Positions 24,864 through 32,438 of a stretch of DNA of 32,438 nucleotides are shown in pieces. Position 1 is the first letter of the stretch. Every line of letters starts with the position of its first letter. The notes beneath the pieces were generated by a model. The model was given only the letters and a program-made list of their open reading frames with translations. It searched no databases and was not told where the DNA came from. Origin of the DNA: an uncultured Verrucomicrobia subdivision 3 bacterium (GTDB lineage: Bacteria; Verrucomicrobiota; Verrucomicrobiia; Limisphaerales; UBA11358); the NCBI GenBank assembly GCA_903911825.1, contig CAIWFB010000084.1, positions 1-32,438 on the forward strand, written 5' to 3'. The translations under genes and the position numbers were made by a program.

Positions 24864-25283
24864 TTACTTACCGCTCTTCGTGATGGAGTCAATGTAGGTC
24901 AGCCAGCGCATCCCTACCAAAGCACGTGAACGGATCTGGAATGGATTGTGCGGATAAATTAAATAATCGTCCACGCCCTGCTCCAAACCTTCCTTGATTT
25001 CATTAAGCTGTCCCATCCGGCTTCGCATTAACAGATAAACGTAAGGCAATTGATGATTGCGCCGGATCTCCTTGACCAATTCCATCCCGCCAAAATCCCC
25101 ATCGAATCGGCGGTCCGTGATGACCATGCGAGCGGGCCGGATTTGAAAATGATTCCAGAGTTCGTGGGCGGACGAAAAGGTGGATACATTCGCCCCGTCT
25201 AGCACAAGCTGGTCTTCGAGGTGCGAGCGTTCGTCGGCATTTTTGATCGCCAGATACATGGAGGTTTTTTCAAGGCTAGCCAT
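24864..25283 (-). CDS. Single-domain receiver (REC) protein, degenerate active site
   Basis: A 139-residue CheY-like protein. The beta3 aspartate is present (MVITDRRF, D57), and the end reads DDYLIYPHNPFQIRSR like the alpha4-beta5 part of receivers. However, the acidic pair after strand 1 is missing (YLAIKNADE), the Thr/Ser at the end of strand 4 is Met (YVYLLMRS, M86), and the invariant Lys before Pro is Tyr (Y110-P111). So normal aspartate phosphorylation chemistry is unlikely; it may be a pseudo-receiver. No output domain is attached. ATG 25283 was preferred to a TTG three codons earlier. It is followed after 4 bp by the broken membrane gene, presumably its former partner. No kinase is nearby. 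The 239 bp upstream (25284-25522) hold no supportable gene. Confidence 0.82.
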   Translation of the reverse strand: MASLEKTSMYLAIKNADERSHLEDQLVLDGANVSTFSSAHELWNHFQIRPARMVITDRRFDGDFGGMELVKEIRRNHQLPYVYLLMRSRMGQLNEIKEGLEQGVDDYLIYPHNPFQIRSRALVGMRWLTYIDSITKSGK

Positions 25284-25522
25284 GATGTTCAAATGATGCC
25301 GGTTGATTACCTGCCCGAAAAGTTAAATGTGTTACCCCGATCCTGAAAACCCTGGATTTATTGGCAGGATGTTTTCATTAGGCTCGCATGACACTGTTCC
25401 GATTTCTGGACCCAAACAAAACACGCCGCCATTGCTGGGGACCGTTGCGTTTTCTAAATTTGATTTTCCTCATGCTGTGCCGGGTTTTGGCGTGGGCGGC
25501 TAGGCTTGCCGCTTCCATTCCC

Positions 25523-26704
25523 TCACGGCACCACCTGAACCGGCAGACCAGTCCAAGCCAGCTTGATAAAATAGGCGGCGTTCCAATTCGCCAACCGGAA
25601 ACAGCCGTGCGATTCCGTGCGGCCCACTTGCTCCGGCCCCGGCGTGCCGTGAATGCCGTAGCCCGGCTTGTCCAAACCCACCCACGCGACGCCCACGGGA
25701 TTGTTCGGCCCCGGCGGCAGGATGATCTTGTGGCCGATGGCTTGGGCCTCGGCGGATTCGGGAAATACGGCGGGGTCGAAGGTGTAATTCGGGTCCGGCG
25801 CGACGACGGCGACGTGCAATTCGCCCACGGGCCGCTTTTCCACGCGCGCCGCAATGCTGCACGGGCAATGCAGCAGCAGATTCGTTTCGGCATCGAACGC
25901 TTCCAGAAATTTATCGGACAAATGGATGACCACGAGGGCGGCGCGTTCCGGCGCCTCGGGATACGCGGCGGCAGGCACTTTCAAAGCGGTGCCCGCGAGA
26001 ACATTTGCCCAGTTCACGCCGGGATTCAGTTTTTGAATCTGGAGCGGGTGCGCGTGAAATTTTTCCGCCACGAGTTCTAAAATGGTTTCGTAATCCAGCG
26101 CGGATTGCTGCGACTTGGCGAGCCACGTTTTACCAATGGGCTGCAGGCGTAACAGGTCATTGGTGGTGATGAGGTAGGTGGTGATGGGCGGATTATCCAA
26201 GGTCAAAACCGCGCGCGTCGCCGCGTCCAAGGCGCTGGTAACGGGCAAACCGTGCAAGCGCTGAAACGCGGCCAACGCGGCGCGGGTCTGGGAGCCGATG
26301 GCACCATCAATGGAGCCGGCGGAAATCCCCCAATCGGCCAGCGCCACCTGAGCTTCAAAGACATCGCGCACGGGCCGGGGAAATTCGGCAGCAGATTTCA
26401 CAGGCACGACGACGGGAGGATTGGTGCGCGGAACGGGCAGCACGACGACCACCGGATTGCTGCGCACCACAGGAACTGCGGGTGGAGGCAACACGACCAG
26501 AGGCGTGGGTTTCACCGTGATGGGAGAGGTGATCACGGGTTTCGGTTTTGCTGTGGCCGTGATTTTGGGAGCTGACTTTTTCTTCGGGTGCTTGGATTGC
26601 CACCAGAGCCACCCTAGTCCGCCGAGGATGGCGAGGAGCAACACCACGGCGAGAAAATCGCCAAACGGGCTGCGACCGGAGGATGATTTTTCCAACTTAG
26701 GCAC
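25523..26704 (-). CDS. L,D-transpeptidase with PG-binding and LysM-type domains
   Basis: A 393-residue envelope enzyme. Domains in order: a transmembrane anchor (about 17-36), a Pro/Val-rich linker (about 42-103), a peptidoglycan-binding-1 domain (about 112-168, with ADWGISAGSIDGAIGSQTRA...FQRLHGL), a LysM-like repeat (about 204-244, YETILELVAEKFH...LKVP), and a YkuD catalytic domain (about 255-393) with IHGTPGPEQVGRTESHGCFR. Catalytic residues are H352 and C368. Such enzymes make 3-3 peptidoglycan cross-links or attach proteins to the peptidoglycan. The start is GTG at 26704; it fits the anchor but has no good ribosome site. A degraded copy of residues about 262-325 lies at 18983-19157. Separate from the pab genes by 62 bp. 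Confidence 0.93.
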   Translation of the reverse strand: MPKLEKSSSGRSPFGDFLAVVLLLAILGGLGWLWWQSKHPKKKSAPKITATAKPKPVITSPITVKPTPLVVLPPPAVPVVRSNPVVVVLPVPRTNPPVVVPVKSAAEFPRPVRDVFEAQVALADWGISAGSIDGAIGSQTRAALAAFQRLHGLPVTSALDAATRAVLTLDNPPITTYLITTNDLLRLQPIGKTWLAKSQQSALDYETILELVAEKFHAHPLQIQKLNPGVNWANVLAGTALKVPAAAYPEAPERAALVVIHLSDKFLEAFDAETNLLLHCPCSIAARVEKRPVGELHVAVVAPDPNYTFDPAVFPESAEAQAIGHKIILPPGPNNPVGVAWVGLDKPGYGIHGTPGPEQVGRTESHGCFRLANWNAAYFIKLAWTGLPVQVVP

Positions 26705-26766
26705 GGCCTGAAGATGCCAAAAGGTTGCTCCTCACCAAAGCCTGAATTCGCCGGTTGGCCAACGCC

Positions 26767-27618
26767 TCACGCGGCGACGGATTCCGCAGTGAGCATCTGC
26801 TCGTAAGCGCTGGCGATTTGATCTACTAACGGCGAGGGGGCCACCGGTTCGCCATCGAAAGCGGCAATGGGCACGATGCCCAGCACGCTTTGCGTGATAA
26901 AAATGCCTTCGGCATTGCGCAAGTGCTGCGGCTTAATGACGCGTTTATTAGTCTCCAAGCCGAGCGCCTGGCAAATTTCCAACACCACAGCACGTGTGAT
27001 GCCGGGCAAGACGCCGCGTCCCGTCGGCACGGTGCAGATGCGGTTTTGATAAACCCAAAAAATATTGCCACCAGCGGTCTCGGCGACTTCGCCGTTGGTG
27101 TTGAGCAGCAAGGCTTCATCCGCGCCGCGTTCCATCGCTTCCGCCCGCGCCAGCACGTTGAGCAATTTGCTCGTGGTCTTGAATGAAGATGAAGCATCGC
27201 TCGACGGAATGTGGTGCGAGGACGTGATCAGGCTCCACTGGAGTAATTCATCCGAGGAGGCCGCCGGCACGGGATGCAACGACATCACGAACGTAGGATT
27301 CGCCGCCGCGCCTGGAGAATAACCCCGTGCGCCCGGACCACGCGTCAACACGAGCCGCAGCACGGAATCGGACATCGCATTTTTATCAATGAGTTGCGCG
27401 GCGAGCTTGGAAATTTCTTTGGGCGTGAACGGCAATTTGATCTTCAAGAAATCCGCGCCGCGCACGAGCCGTTCCAGATGCTGCGCCAAACGGAACGGGC
27501 GGCCATTCACGACGCGCAGCGTCTCGAACAGGCCGTCGCCATACATGAAGCCGCGGTCGTTCACCGGCACGACCTCTTCGGATTCGGGTAAAAATTTTCC
27601 ATTGAGAAAGATAACCAT
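26767..27618 (-). CDS. pabC: Aminotransferase class IV, probably aminodeoxychorismate lyase
   Basis: PLP-dependent fold-type IV enzyme of 283 residues. It starts with NGKFLPESEEVVPVNDRGFMYGDGLFET, of which NDRGFMYGDGLFET (20-33) is characteristic of the family, and has SFKTTSKLLNVLARAEA with the PLP-binding Lys, EALLLNTNGEVAETAGGNIF, and GVLPGITRAVVLE. Sequence alone does not separate lyases from branched-chain or D-amino acid aminotransferases; the gene is called pabC because it lies 107 bp downstream of pabB on the same strand. As such it releases pyruvate from 4-amino-4-deoxychorismate to give p-aminobenzoate for folate. The ATG at 27618 agrees with the family start. Confidence 0.85.
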   Translation of the reverse strand: MVIFLNGKFLPESEEVVPVNDRGFMYGDGLFETLRVVNGRPFRLAQHLERLVRGADFLKIKLPFTPKEISKLAAQLIDKNAMSDSVLRLVLTRGPGARGYSPGAAANPTFVMSLHPVPAASSDELLQWSLITSSHHIPSSDASSSFKTTSKLLNVLARAEAMERGADEALLLNTNGEVAETAGGNIFWVYQNRICTVPTGRGVLPGITRAVVLEICQALGLETNKRVIKPQHLRNAEGIFITQSVLGIVPIAAFDGEPVAPSPLVDQIASAYEQMLTAESVAA

Positions 27619-27725
27619 GAGTCCCTAAATCCTTATGCCGGATTAAATACGCGAGCCGGGAAAATTCTGCGAGCAGAAAGTGAATTTTTCTCCGGCAATT
27701 TTAATCCGCTGTCAGCAGAAAATAC

Positions 27726-29228
27726 TCAGAAGGGTTTATTAGAGCCAATAACCTTGGCAGACGCAGGAGAATCGGAAACCAAATTGGATTCAGGAAAGTT
27801 CAGTGCCGCCAGAAACCCTCGCGCTTTAGCGAGCGTTTCCTCATATTCAGCCGCTGGAACGGAATCGGCCACGATGCCCGCGCCGACATTGAAGTGCGCC
27901 ACGCCGGCGCGGCAGATCGCAGTGCGGATGGCGATGCTCAACTGGCTTTCGCGATTGAAGCCGAGGTAGCCAATCGCGCCGCAATACGGCCCGCGGGAAA
28001 TGGGTTCGAGTTCGTCAATAATCTCCATGGCGCGAAACTTCGGTGCGCCGGTGATGCTGCCGCCGGGGAAGCAGGAAGCGAACGCGGCGAAATGCGTCAC
28101 GTCGTTTCGCAACCGGCCTTCGACGGTGGAAACGAGGTGCTGCACTTGCGCGAATTTTTCCAGCTTGGCCAATTCCGGCACTTGCACCGAGCCGTATTCA
28201 CAGACTTTGCCCAAATCATTTCGCAGCAGATCGGTGATCATCACGAGTTCAGCGAGTTCCTTGGCGCTGGTCTGGAGTTCGTAGGCGAGCTGCGCGTCAC
28301 GCGTCGCATCGGCAGCGCGCAAGCGCGTGCCTTTGATGGGACGCGTGACGATTTGCGAACCGCTCATGCGCAGGAATTGTTCCGGCGAAGAGGAAGCCAG
28401 TTCAAATTCGCCGCAATCGAGATACGCCGCGAACGGCGCGGGCGAAACCGCGCTTAACTTTTCAAATAATTCCCAGCCGGTCAGCTCGGTTTGGGTTGTG
28501 AGCCGTTGCGACAAGTTCACCTGATAGATGTCGCCGCTGCGGATATAGTGCTGGGCGCGTTCAACCTTGGAAACAAAATCGTCACGCGAAAGATTAGAAG
28601 AAACCTCGCGCCCAGGCACCACACAGCGAAGAGCTTTCTGGCATGGCACCTTTGCGTGTTGGTGTGAAAACTCAGAGTTTTGAATCCGGTTATGCCAAAA
28701 CTCCAACTGCTCCTTGGCTCGCGCCTCCGTGCGCGAACCATCTGCATTCAAGCCGGTGGAAACGATGCAAACTTTGTCCAGGCGATGATCGAAGACCACG
28801 ACGCTGTCGTAAAATCCAACGTGGCAATCGGGCAATTCCAGATCGTTCACGGCGCGGCGTGGGAGTTTGGGTTCGGTGAAATTTTTCAGGTCGTAACCCC
28901 AGTAACCGAACGCGCCGCCGAGCGGAAAGGGCGAATCAATTTCATCCAATAATTCATAGCGCGCCATGAGGGCGTCGAGGAGATGCCACGGATTGCCGTA
29001 TTGCGGTTGAAGGTTGAAAGTTGAAGGTTGAATGTTCGGAATCATTTCACAGCGGGAGCCGAAGCTGCGAAAGGTTAGGAATGGATTCGCGGTGACCAAC
29101 GAGTAGCGAGCAGCGGGCGTATCAAATTGTGACGTTCGCAACAGCACTATTCCCGCCTCGCTCTGAAGATTTTCCACGAGCGATTCGGGCGTGTGCGCGG
29201 TGACAATTTCTTGGATGAGTGGACGCAT
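27726..29228 (-). CDS. pabB: Aminodeoxychorismate synthase component I
   Basis: A 500-residue chorismate-binding enzyme; with a glutamine amidotransferase partner (not in the window) it converts chorismate to 4-amino-4-deoxychorismate. C-terminal landmarks are DIYQVNLSQRL, SSPEQFLR, TRPIKGTR, ELVMITDLLRNDLGKV, FPGGSITGAPKFRAMEI and VGAGIVADSVPAAEYEE. The Lys in PIKGT is the residue that distinguishes PabB from anthranilate synthase (PIAGT), which supports the call. The N-terminal region contains an odd segment, PNIQPSTFNLQPQYGNPW, encoded by tandem heptamers and probably not conserved. The ATG at 29228 looks right. pabC follows on the same strand. Confidence 0.93.
   Translation of the reverse strand: MRPLIQEIVTAHTPESLVENLQSEAGIVLLRTSQFDTPAARYSLVTANPFLTFRSFGSRCEMIPNIQPSTFNLQPQYGNPWHLLDALMARYELLDEIDSPFPLGGAFGYWGYDLKNFTEPKLPRRAVNDLELPDCHVGFYDSVVVFDHRLDKVCIVSTGLNADGSRTEARAKEQLEFWHNRIQNSEFSHQHAKVPCQKALRCVVPGREVSSNLSRDDFVSKVERAQHYIRSGDIYQVNLSQRLTTQTELTGWELFEKLSAVSPAPFAAYLDCGEFELASSSPEQFLRMSGSQIVTRPIKGTRLRAADATRDAQLAYELQTSAKELAELVMITDLLRNDLGKVCEYGSVQVPELAKLEKFAQVQHLVSTVEGRLRNDVTHFAAFASCFPGGSITGAPKFRAMEIIDELEPISRGPYCGAIGYLGFNRESQLSIAIRTAICRAGVAHFNVGAGIVADSVPAAEYEETLAKARGFLAALNFPESNLVSDSPASAKVIGSNKPF
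29005..29032. repeat. Four tandem heptamers inside pabB
   Basis: Four head-to-tail copies of GGTTGAA (29005-29011, 29012-29018, 29026-29032) with the third copy AGTTGAA (29019-29025). On the coding (minus) strand this gives FNLQPSTFNLQ. A gain or loss of one unit would shift the reading frame of pabB; three units would keep it. Confidence 0.85.
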
Positions 29229-29248
29229 CGTTACGCTGGAAATTTAAC

Positions 29249-29278
29249 CACGGATGGACACTGATGCACACGGATATT
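29249..29278. repeat. Degenerate 10-bp tandem repeat upstream of pabB
   Basis: Three imperfect decamers, CACGGATGGA, CACTGATGCA and CACGGATATT, lie in the 75-bp gap between pabB and the lipoprotein gene. From general familiarity, closely similar strings (ACCACGGATGGACACGG and relatives) are scattered in intergenic regions of Verrucomicrobiota and other environmental genomes; function is unknown. No gene is seen here. Confidence 0.55.
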
Positions 29279-29303
29279 TAAGAAACCAGCGGCAGGCAGA
29301 AGA

Positions 29304-29942
29304 TCACGGCGTCTTTTTCTGCTCTAATTCTTCCAGCAACTTCAACTGCTGGCGGATATTGGCGGAATAATCACGGAGGATGAGCAGGCTCTCGGCATCC
29401 ACGGCCACGATGCTGTTGGGCAAGCTGGCCAAGGGTTGTAGCACGGGCAAAACTTCCGATGGCCGATATTTTTTCAGGTAAACTTTCCGCAGCATCGGCG
29501 AACTAGATTCAGGTAGCGCCGACCAAGGGTGGTCGATTTCCGGCAGCACCTCAGTTTTGAGTCGGTCAACGGGCACCGCCTTCACGGTCCGTTCTCCGGA
29601 ATAGATCATGGCGATCCCGTTTTGCGCCAGCAACGTATCAAAGGTTTGCAATTGCTCGATGGCGTTCATTGGGGTGGCGGTGCGCAGGACAAACTTCAAA
29701 TCAGGCAACGCACCGCGCAGCACCGTGCGTTTGGAAACCGCAGTATAAATCTCAAGCAATTGGCTCAAGTCAACGCCCTTGAAATCCATCGTGGCAGCGG
29801 ACGGCACAGCCGTCCCGGCATGTTCCGCCAGCAAATCGAAACTGGAGAAAGTTTTCTTGAAATTATGGGCGGGTGAGTTCGTGGCACAGCCAGCGATCAA
29901 CAAACCCGCCACCAGCCAGCAAATAGAAGCATTGTTCTTCAT
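29304..29942 (-). CDS. Lipoprotein resembling secretin N0/N1 domains
   Basis: A 212-residue predicted lipoprotein. ATG 29942 gives a signal ending LLIAGC (C19); a longer frame would bury it. Residues about 60-130 (MDFKGVDLSQLLEIYTAVSK, LRTATPMNAIEQLQTF, LLAQNGIAMIY) follow the N0-type pattern of GspD/PilQ secretins, and about 160-212 (VYLKKYRPSEVLPVLQPL, NSIVAVDAESLLILRD, IRQQLKLLEELE) the N1/NolW pattern. There is no pore domain, so it is not a secretin; it may be a stand-alone relative or partner of a type II/IV system encoded elsewhere. It ends 75 bp upstream of pabB and lies downstream of the nrdJ terminator. The function is not known. The call is by pattern memory. Confidence 0.65.
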   Translation of the reverse strand: MKNNASICWLVAGLLIAGCATNSPAHNFKKTFSSFDLLAEHAGTAVPSAATMDFKGVDLSQLLEIYTAVSKRTVLRGALPDLKFVLRTATPMNAIEQLQTFDTLLAQNGIAMIYSGERTVKAVPVDRLKTEVLPEIDHPWSALPESSSPMLRKVYLKKYRPSEVLPVLQPLASLPNSIVAVDAESLLILRDYSANIRQQLKLLEELEQKKTP

Positions 29943-29974
29943 AGTCAAATATTGAGCCGTATGGCTGGCGAATG

Positions 29975-30016
29975 TCAAAAATGAAACCAGCCGGAGAAAA
30001 TAAATTCTCCGGCTGG
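29975..30016 (-). terminator. Rho-independent terminator of nrdJ
   Basis: A perfect 12-bp stem, CCAGCCGGAGAA (29987-29998) with TTCTCCGGCTGG (30005-30016), and a 6-nt loop. On the minus strand it is followed by TTTCATTTTTGAC, an adequate T-tract. It starts 20 bp after the nrdJ stop and separates that gene from the lipoprotein gene. Confidence 0.9.
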
Positions 30017-30036
30017 CGTCTTGGGGCTTAATTATT

Positions 30037-32438
30037 TTACGAGCAACCGAGGCTTTCGCCGCAGTTCAAGCACTTGTAGCAGGCGCCGTTGCGCACGGCT
30101 ACATGGCCGCAGTTCGGGCAAGTGGGCGCGTCCTGCTGATTCGTGATCATCGAGGTCAGGGTCAAGGTGCGACGGGCGTGGGCTTTGTCGGACTTGGCTT
30201 CGATGACGTCGGTATCGTCAGAGATGGGCAGCTCCGGCACCGGCCGGTTCACTTTTTTTTTGATCTCTTCCAACAGACCGGGCATCGCGAGTTCAGGCTG
30301 ATTGCGGGCACCAATGATGTTTTCGCGATAGCCGGGGATGAATTGGAACGCGAGCCAACGGAACACATAATCCGTGATGGACGAGGCATTGCGAATCTCG
30401 GCGTTCTTGGTGAAACCGCTCGGTTCGAAACGTTGATGCGCGAATTTACGGACGAGGGCGTCGAGCGGCACGCCGTATTGCCAAGCGAGGCTGGTCAAGG
30501 TGCCGATGCTGTCCATCAAACCGCCGATGGTGGAACCTTCCTTCGCCATGGTGATGAACAATTCGCCAGGCTGACCGTCATCGAACAGACCAACGGTGAG
30601 ATAACCTTCGTGACCGGCGATGTCGAATTTGTGCGTGACGGCCGTGCGCGTGTCGGGCAAACGACGGCGCAATGGTTTGCCGGCGTCGTCTTGCAACGTG
30701 AGAACTTCCGCTTCAAGTTGCTTGATGCGATTTTCAAGCGCGGCAGAATCCATGGTGGTGCCGACCGCCGTTTTATCGCCGCCTTCATTGGTCTTTTTCG
30801 TGTTGAGCGGCTGCGAGCGTTTAGAACCGTCGCGATAAATGGCGACGCATTTCAGCCCCATTTTCCACGCTTGAACGTAGGTGTCGCGGATTTCGGCGAC
30901 AGTGCAATCGCCCGGCATATTCACGGTCTTGGAGATCGCGCCGCTGATGAACGGTTGCGCGGCGGACATCATTTTCAGATGCGCCATGTAACCGATGCTG
31001 CGTTTGCCGCGCGCCGGTTTGAAGGCGCAATCGAAGATCGGCAAATGTTCGGCTTTCAAGCCGCTTTTCACGGTCGCGCCGTTTTCTTCGATGTCTTCAA
31101 TCGTGTCGAATTTTTCAATGTGGGCAATGATGGCGGTGGTCGCCGTTTCGCTGTAGTGCAAGCGCCGCAAGGCATCGGGCACGCCGCGATTCACGATCTT
31201 CAACATGCCGCCGCCCGCGAGCAATTTGTATTTCACGAGCGCGATGTCGGGTTCAACGCCGGTGGTGTCGCAATCCATGAGGAACGCAATCGTGCCGGTC
31301 GGCGCGAGCACGGTGACTTGCGCGTTGCGGTAGCCGTGTTGTTTCCCTTTGGCCAGCGCACTATCCCACGTCTTGCGAGCTTCGGTCTTGAGGTAATTGA
31401 ATTCGGCGCTCGGCTGAATCTGTTCCACGGCGTCGCGGTGTAATTTGATGACGCCGAGCATGGAGGCAACGTTGTCTTTGGCGACCGGTTTGGAAACACC
31501 AGCGCAACGGGCATCGCGGTAACCCGCAAATGCACCGGTGGTCGCAGCGATGTCGGCACTCTGTTCGTAAGCGTGGCCAGTCATGATGGACGTAATCGCA
31601 CCAGCGAGCGCACGGCCTTCGTCCGAATCATACGGCAAACCGTAGCTCATGCAGAGCGAACCGAGGTTTGCGAAACCAAGCCCAAGCGTGCGGAAGATGT
31701 GGGAATTTTCCGCGATGTCTTTGGTCGGATAGCTCGCGTTGTCCACGAGAATTTCCTGCGCGGTGATAAAGATACGGCAGGCGGCTTTGAAGCGTTCCAC
31801 GTCAAAAATGCCGTCTTCGCGCTTGAACTTCATGAGGTTCAAGGAAGCGAGATTACACGCGGTGTTGTTGACGAACACGTATTCGCTGCACGGATTCGTG
31901 GAGTGAATCGGCTCGGTGCCTTTACAGGTGTGCCATTTCTGGATCGCGCCGTCGTATTGGATGCCAGGGTCGCCGCAGATGTGCGTGCCTTCGGCGATTT
32001 TGTTGAGCAACGTGCTTGCGTCTTTTTTCTGGAGCGGCTTATCGCCTTTAACGGTGCGCGTCCACCATTCTTTGCCGGACAAGGCAGCTTGGAAAAATTC
32101 GTCGCTGGCGCGAACGGAAAGATTTTCGTTCTGATACATCACGCTGCCGTAAGCATCGCCGTTGTAGGAACCGTCGTAACCCTGCTCGATCAACGCCCAC
32201 GCTTTCTTTTCTTCTTTCTGCTTCGCGTCAATAAATTCTTCGATGTCGCCGTGCCAATCGCGCAGCGTGTTCATCTTCGCAGCGCGACGGGTTTTGCCGC
32301 CGGATTTCACGACGTTGGCGACTTGATCGTAAACTTTCAAGAAGCTCATCGGGCCGCTGGGACGACCGCCGCCGCTCAATTTTTCGCGGCTGGACCGGAT
32401 CGGCGAAAGATCGGTGCCGGTGCCAGAACCATATTTGA
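30037..32438 (-). CDS. nrdJ: Vitamin B12-dependent (class II) ribonucleotide reductase, 5' end off window
   Basis: Reduces ribonucleotides to deoxyribonucleotides using adenosylcobalamin, so it works with or without oxygen. About 800 residues are visible; the N-terminal part lies beyond the right edge, and in-frame sequence (KYGSGTGTDLSPIRSS) continues to the window end, so the gene is not starting at the TTG near 32379. Landmarks are SGGGRPSGPMSF, KSGGKTRRAAKM, THICGDPGIQY, NPCSEYVFVNNTACNLASL with the N-C-E catalytic triad, and VLAPTGTIAFLMDCDTTGVEP. The C-terminal zinc-ribbon-like tail reads CPNCGHVAVRNGACYKCLNCG, with four CxxC-type cysteines that are usual in NrdJ. It ends before a strong terminator. 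Any cobalamin riboswitch would be upstream, outside the window. Confidence 0.96.
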   Translation of the reverse strand, partial: KYGSGTGTDLSPIRSSREKLSGGGRPSGPMSFLKVYDQVANVVKSGGKTRRAAKMNTLRDWHGDIEEFIDAKQKEEKKAWALIEQGYDGSYNGDAYGSVMYQNENLSVRASDEFFQAALSGKEWWTRTVKGDKPLQKKDASTLLNKIAEGTHICGDPGIQYDGAIQKWHTCKGTEPIHSTNPCSEYVFVNNTACNLASLNLMKFKREDGIFDVERFKAACRIFITAQEILVDNASYPTKDIAENSHIFRTLGLGFANLGSLCMSYGLPYDSDEGRALAGAITSIMTGHAYEQSADIAATTGAFAGYRDARCAGVSKPVAKDNVASMLGVIKLHRDAVEQIQPSAEFNYLKTEARKTWDSALAKGKQHGYRNAQVTVLAPTGTIAFLMDCDTTGVEPDIALVKYKLLAGGGMLKIVNRGVPDALRRLHYSETATTAIIAHIEKFDTIEDIEENGATVKSGLKAEHLPIFDCAFKPARGKRSIGYMAHLKMMSAAQPFISGAISKTVNMPGDCTVAEIRDTYVQAWKMGLKCVAIYRDGSKRSQPLNTKKTNEGGDKTAVGTTMDSAALENRIKQLEAEVLTLQDDAGKPLRRRLPDTRTAVTHKFDIAGHEGYLTVGLFDDGQPGELFITMAKEGSTIGGLMDSIGTLTSLAWQYGVPLDALVRKFAHQRFEPSGFTKNAEIRNASSITDYVFRWLAFQFIPGYRENIIGARNQPELAMPGLLEEIKKKVNRPVPELPISDDTDVIEAKSDKAHARRTLTLTSMITNQQDAPTCPNCGHVAVRNGACYKCLNCGESLGCS

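Noticed and set aside
25284-25522. Small 25-codon frame upstream of the receiver gene
   Set aside because: No ribosome site, motif or conservation evidence; probably chance.
30103-31443. 446-codon plus-strand frame
   Set aside because: Antisense to nrdJ; Arg/Gly-rich shadow with no motif.

Overview
The window looks like a chromosomal segment of a moderately GC-rich, Gram-negative, free-living bacterium. The best guess is Verrucomicrobiota (Limisphaerales/Pedosphaera-like), or more broadly the PVC group. Pointers are an LPS outer membrane (KDO-8-P synthase, LpxL-type acyltransferase), Tat-exported Gfo/Idh/MocA oxidoreductases beside a DoxX protein and an F5/8C-domain protein, a TIGR03663/Agl23-like membrane glycosyltransferase, a B12-dependent ribonucleotide reductase, and few strong Shine-Dalgarno sites. 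The assignment is by gene content only.

Layout. 1-2798 (minus): glgC, kdsA, then the 5' part of a gene cut by the window edge that joins a DUF7674-like domain to the start of a subtilisin-like S8 protease. 3084-5658 (plus): DoxX membrane protein, Tat-lipoprotein oxidoreductase and F5/8C protein, closed by a strong terminator. 5804-8100 (plus): Agl23-like GT-C protein translationally coupled to ApbE. 8122-11236: MFS transporter divergent from a second Tat oxidoreductase. 11262-11415 (minus): initiator tRNA-fMet with recognisable promoter and terminator. 11422-18877 (minus): a compact run of lemA, M48 protease, lipid acyltransferase, ABC ATPase, two ABC permeases and a DUF218 protein, apparently one cell-envelope transcription unit. 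19194-24387 (plus): a trehalose block (fused OtsA-OtsB synthase/phosphatase, GH37 trehalase) followed by a CPA2 cation/proton antiporter. 24315-25283 (minus): a degenerate receiver-domain protein followed by a broken membrane/zinc-ribbon gene. 25523-29942 (minus): LysM L,D-transpeptidase, pabC, pabB and a secretin-N-domain-like lipoprotein. 30037-32438 (minus): NrdJ, 5' end off the window, with a strong terminator.

How it fits together: most genes are envelope, osmotic-stress or core metabolism (glycogen, KDO, folate, deoxynucleotides). Glucose reserves can flow to glycogen through ADP-glucose or to trehalose, and the trehalose operon carries both synthesis and hydrolysis.

The least ordinary items are the DUF7674-S8 fusion at the left edge, which continuous minus-strand reading reveals although it is an open-ended frame; a degraded direct copy of part of the L,D-transpeptidase gene lying 6.7 kb away across the trehalose block; a two-lesion pseudogene beside a degenerate receiver; and an LpxL-type enzyme lacking the acidic half of its catalytic motif. 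I found no CRISPR array, insertion sequence, prophage or complete known defence system.
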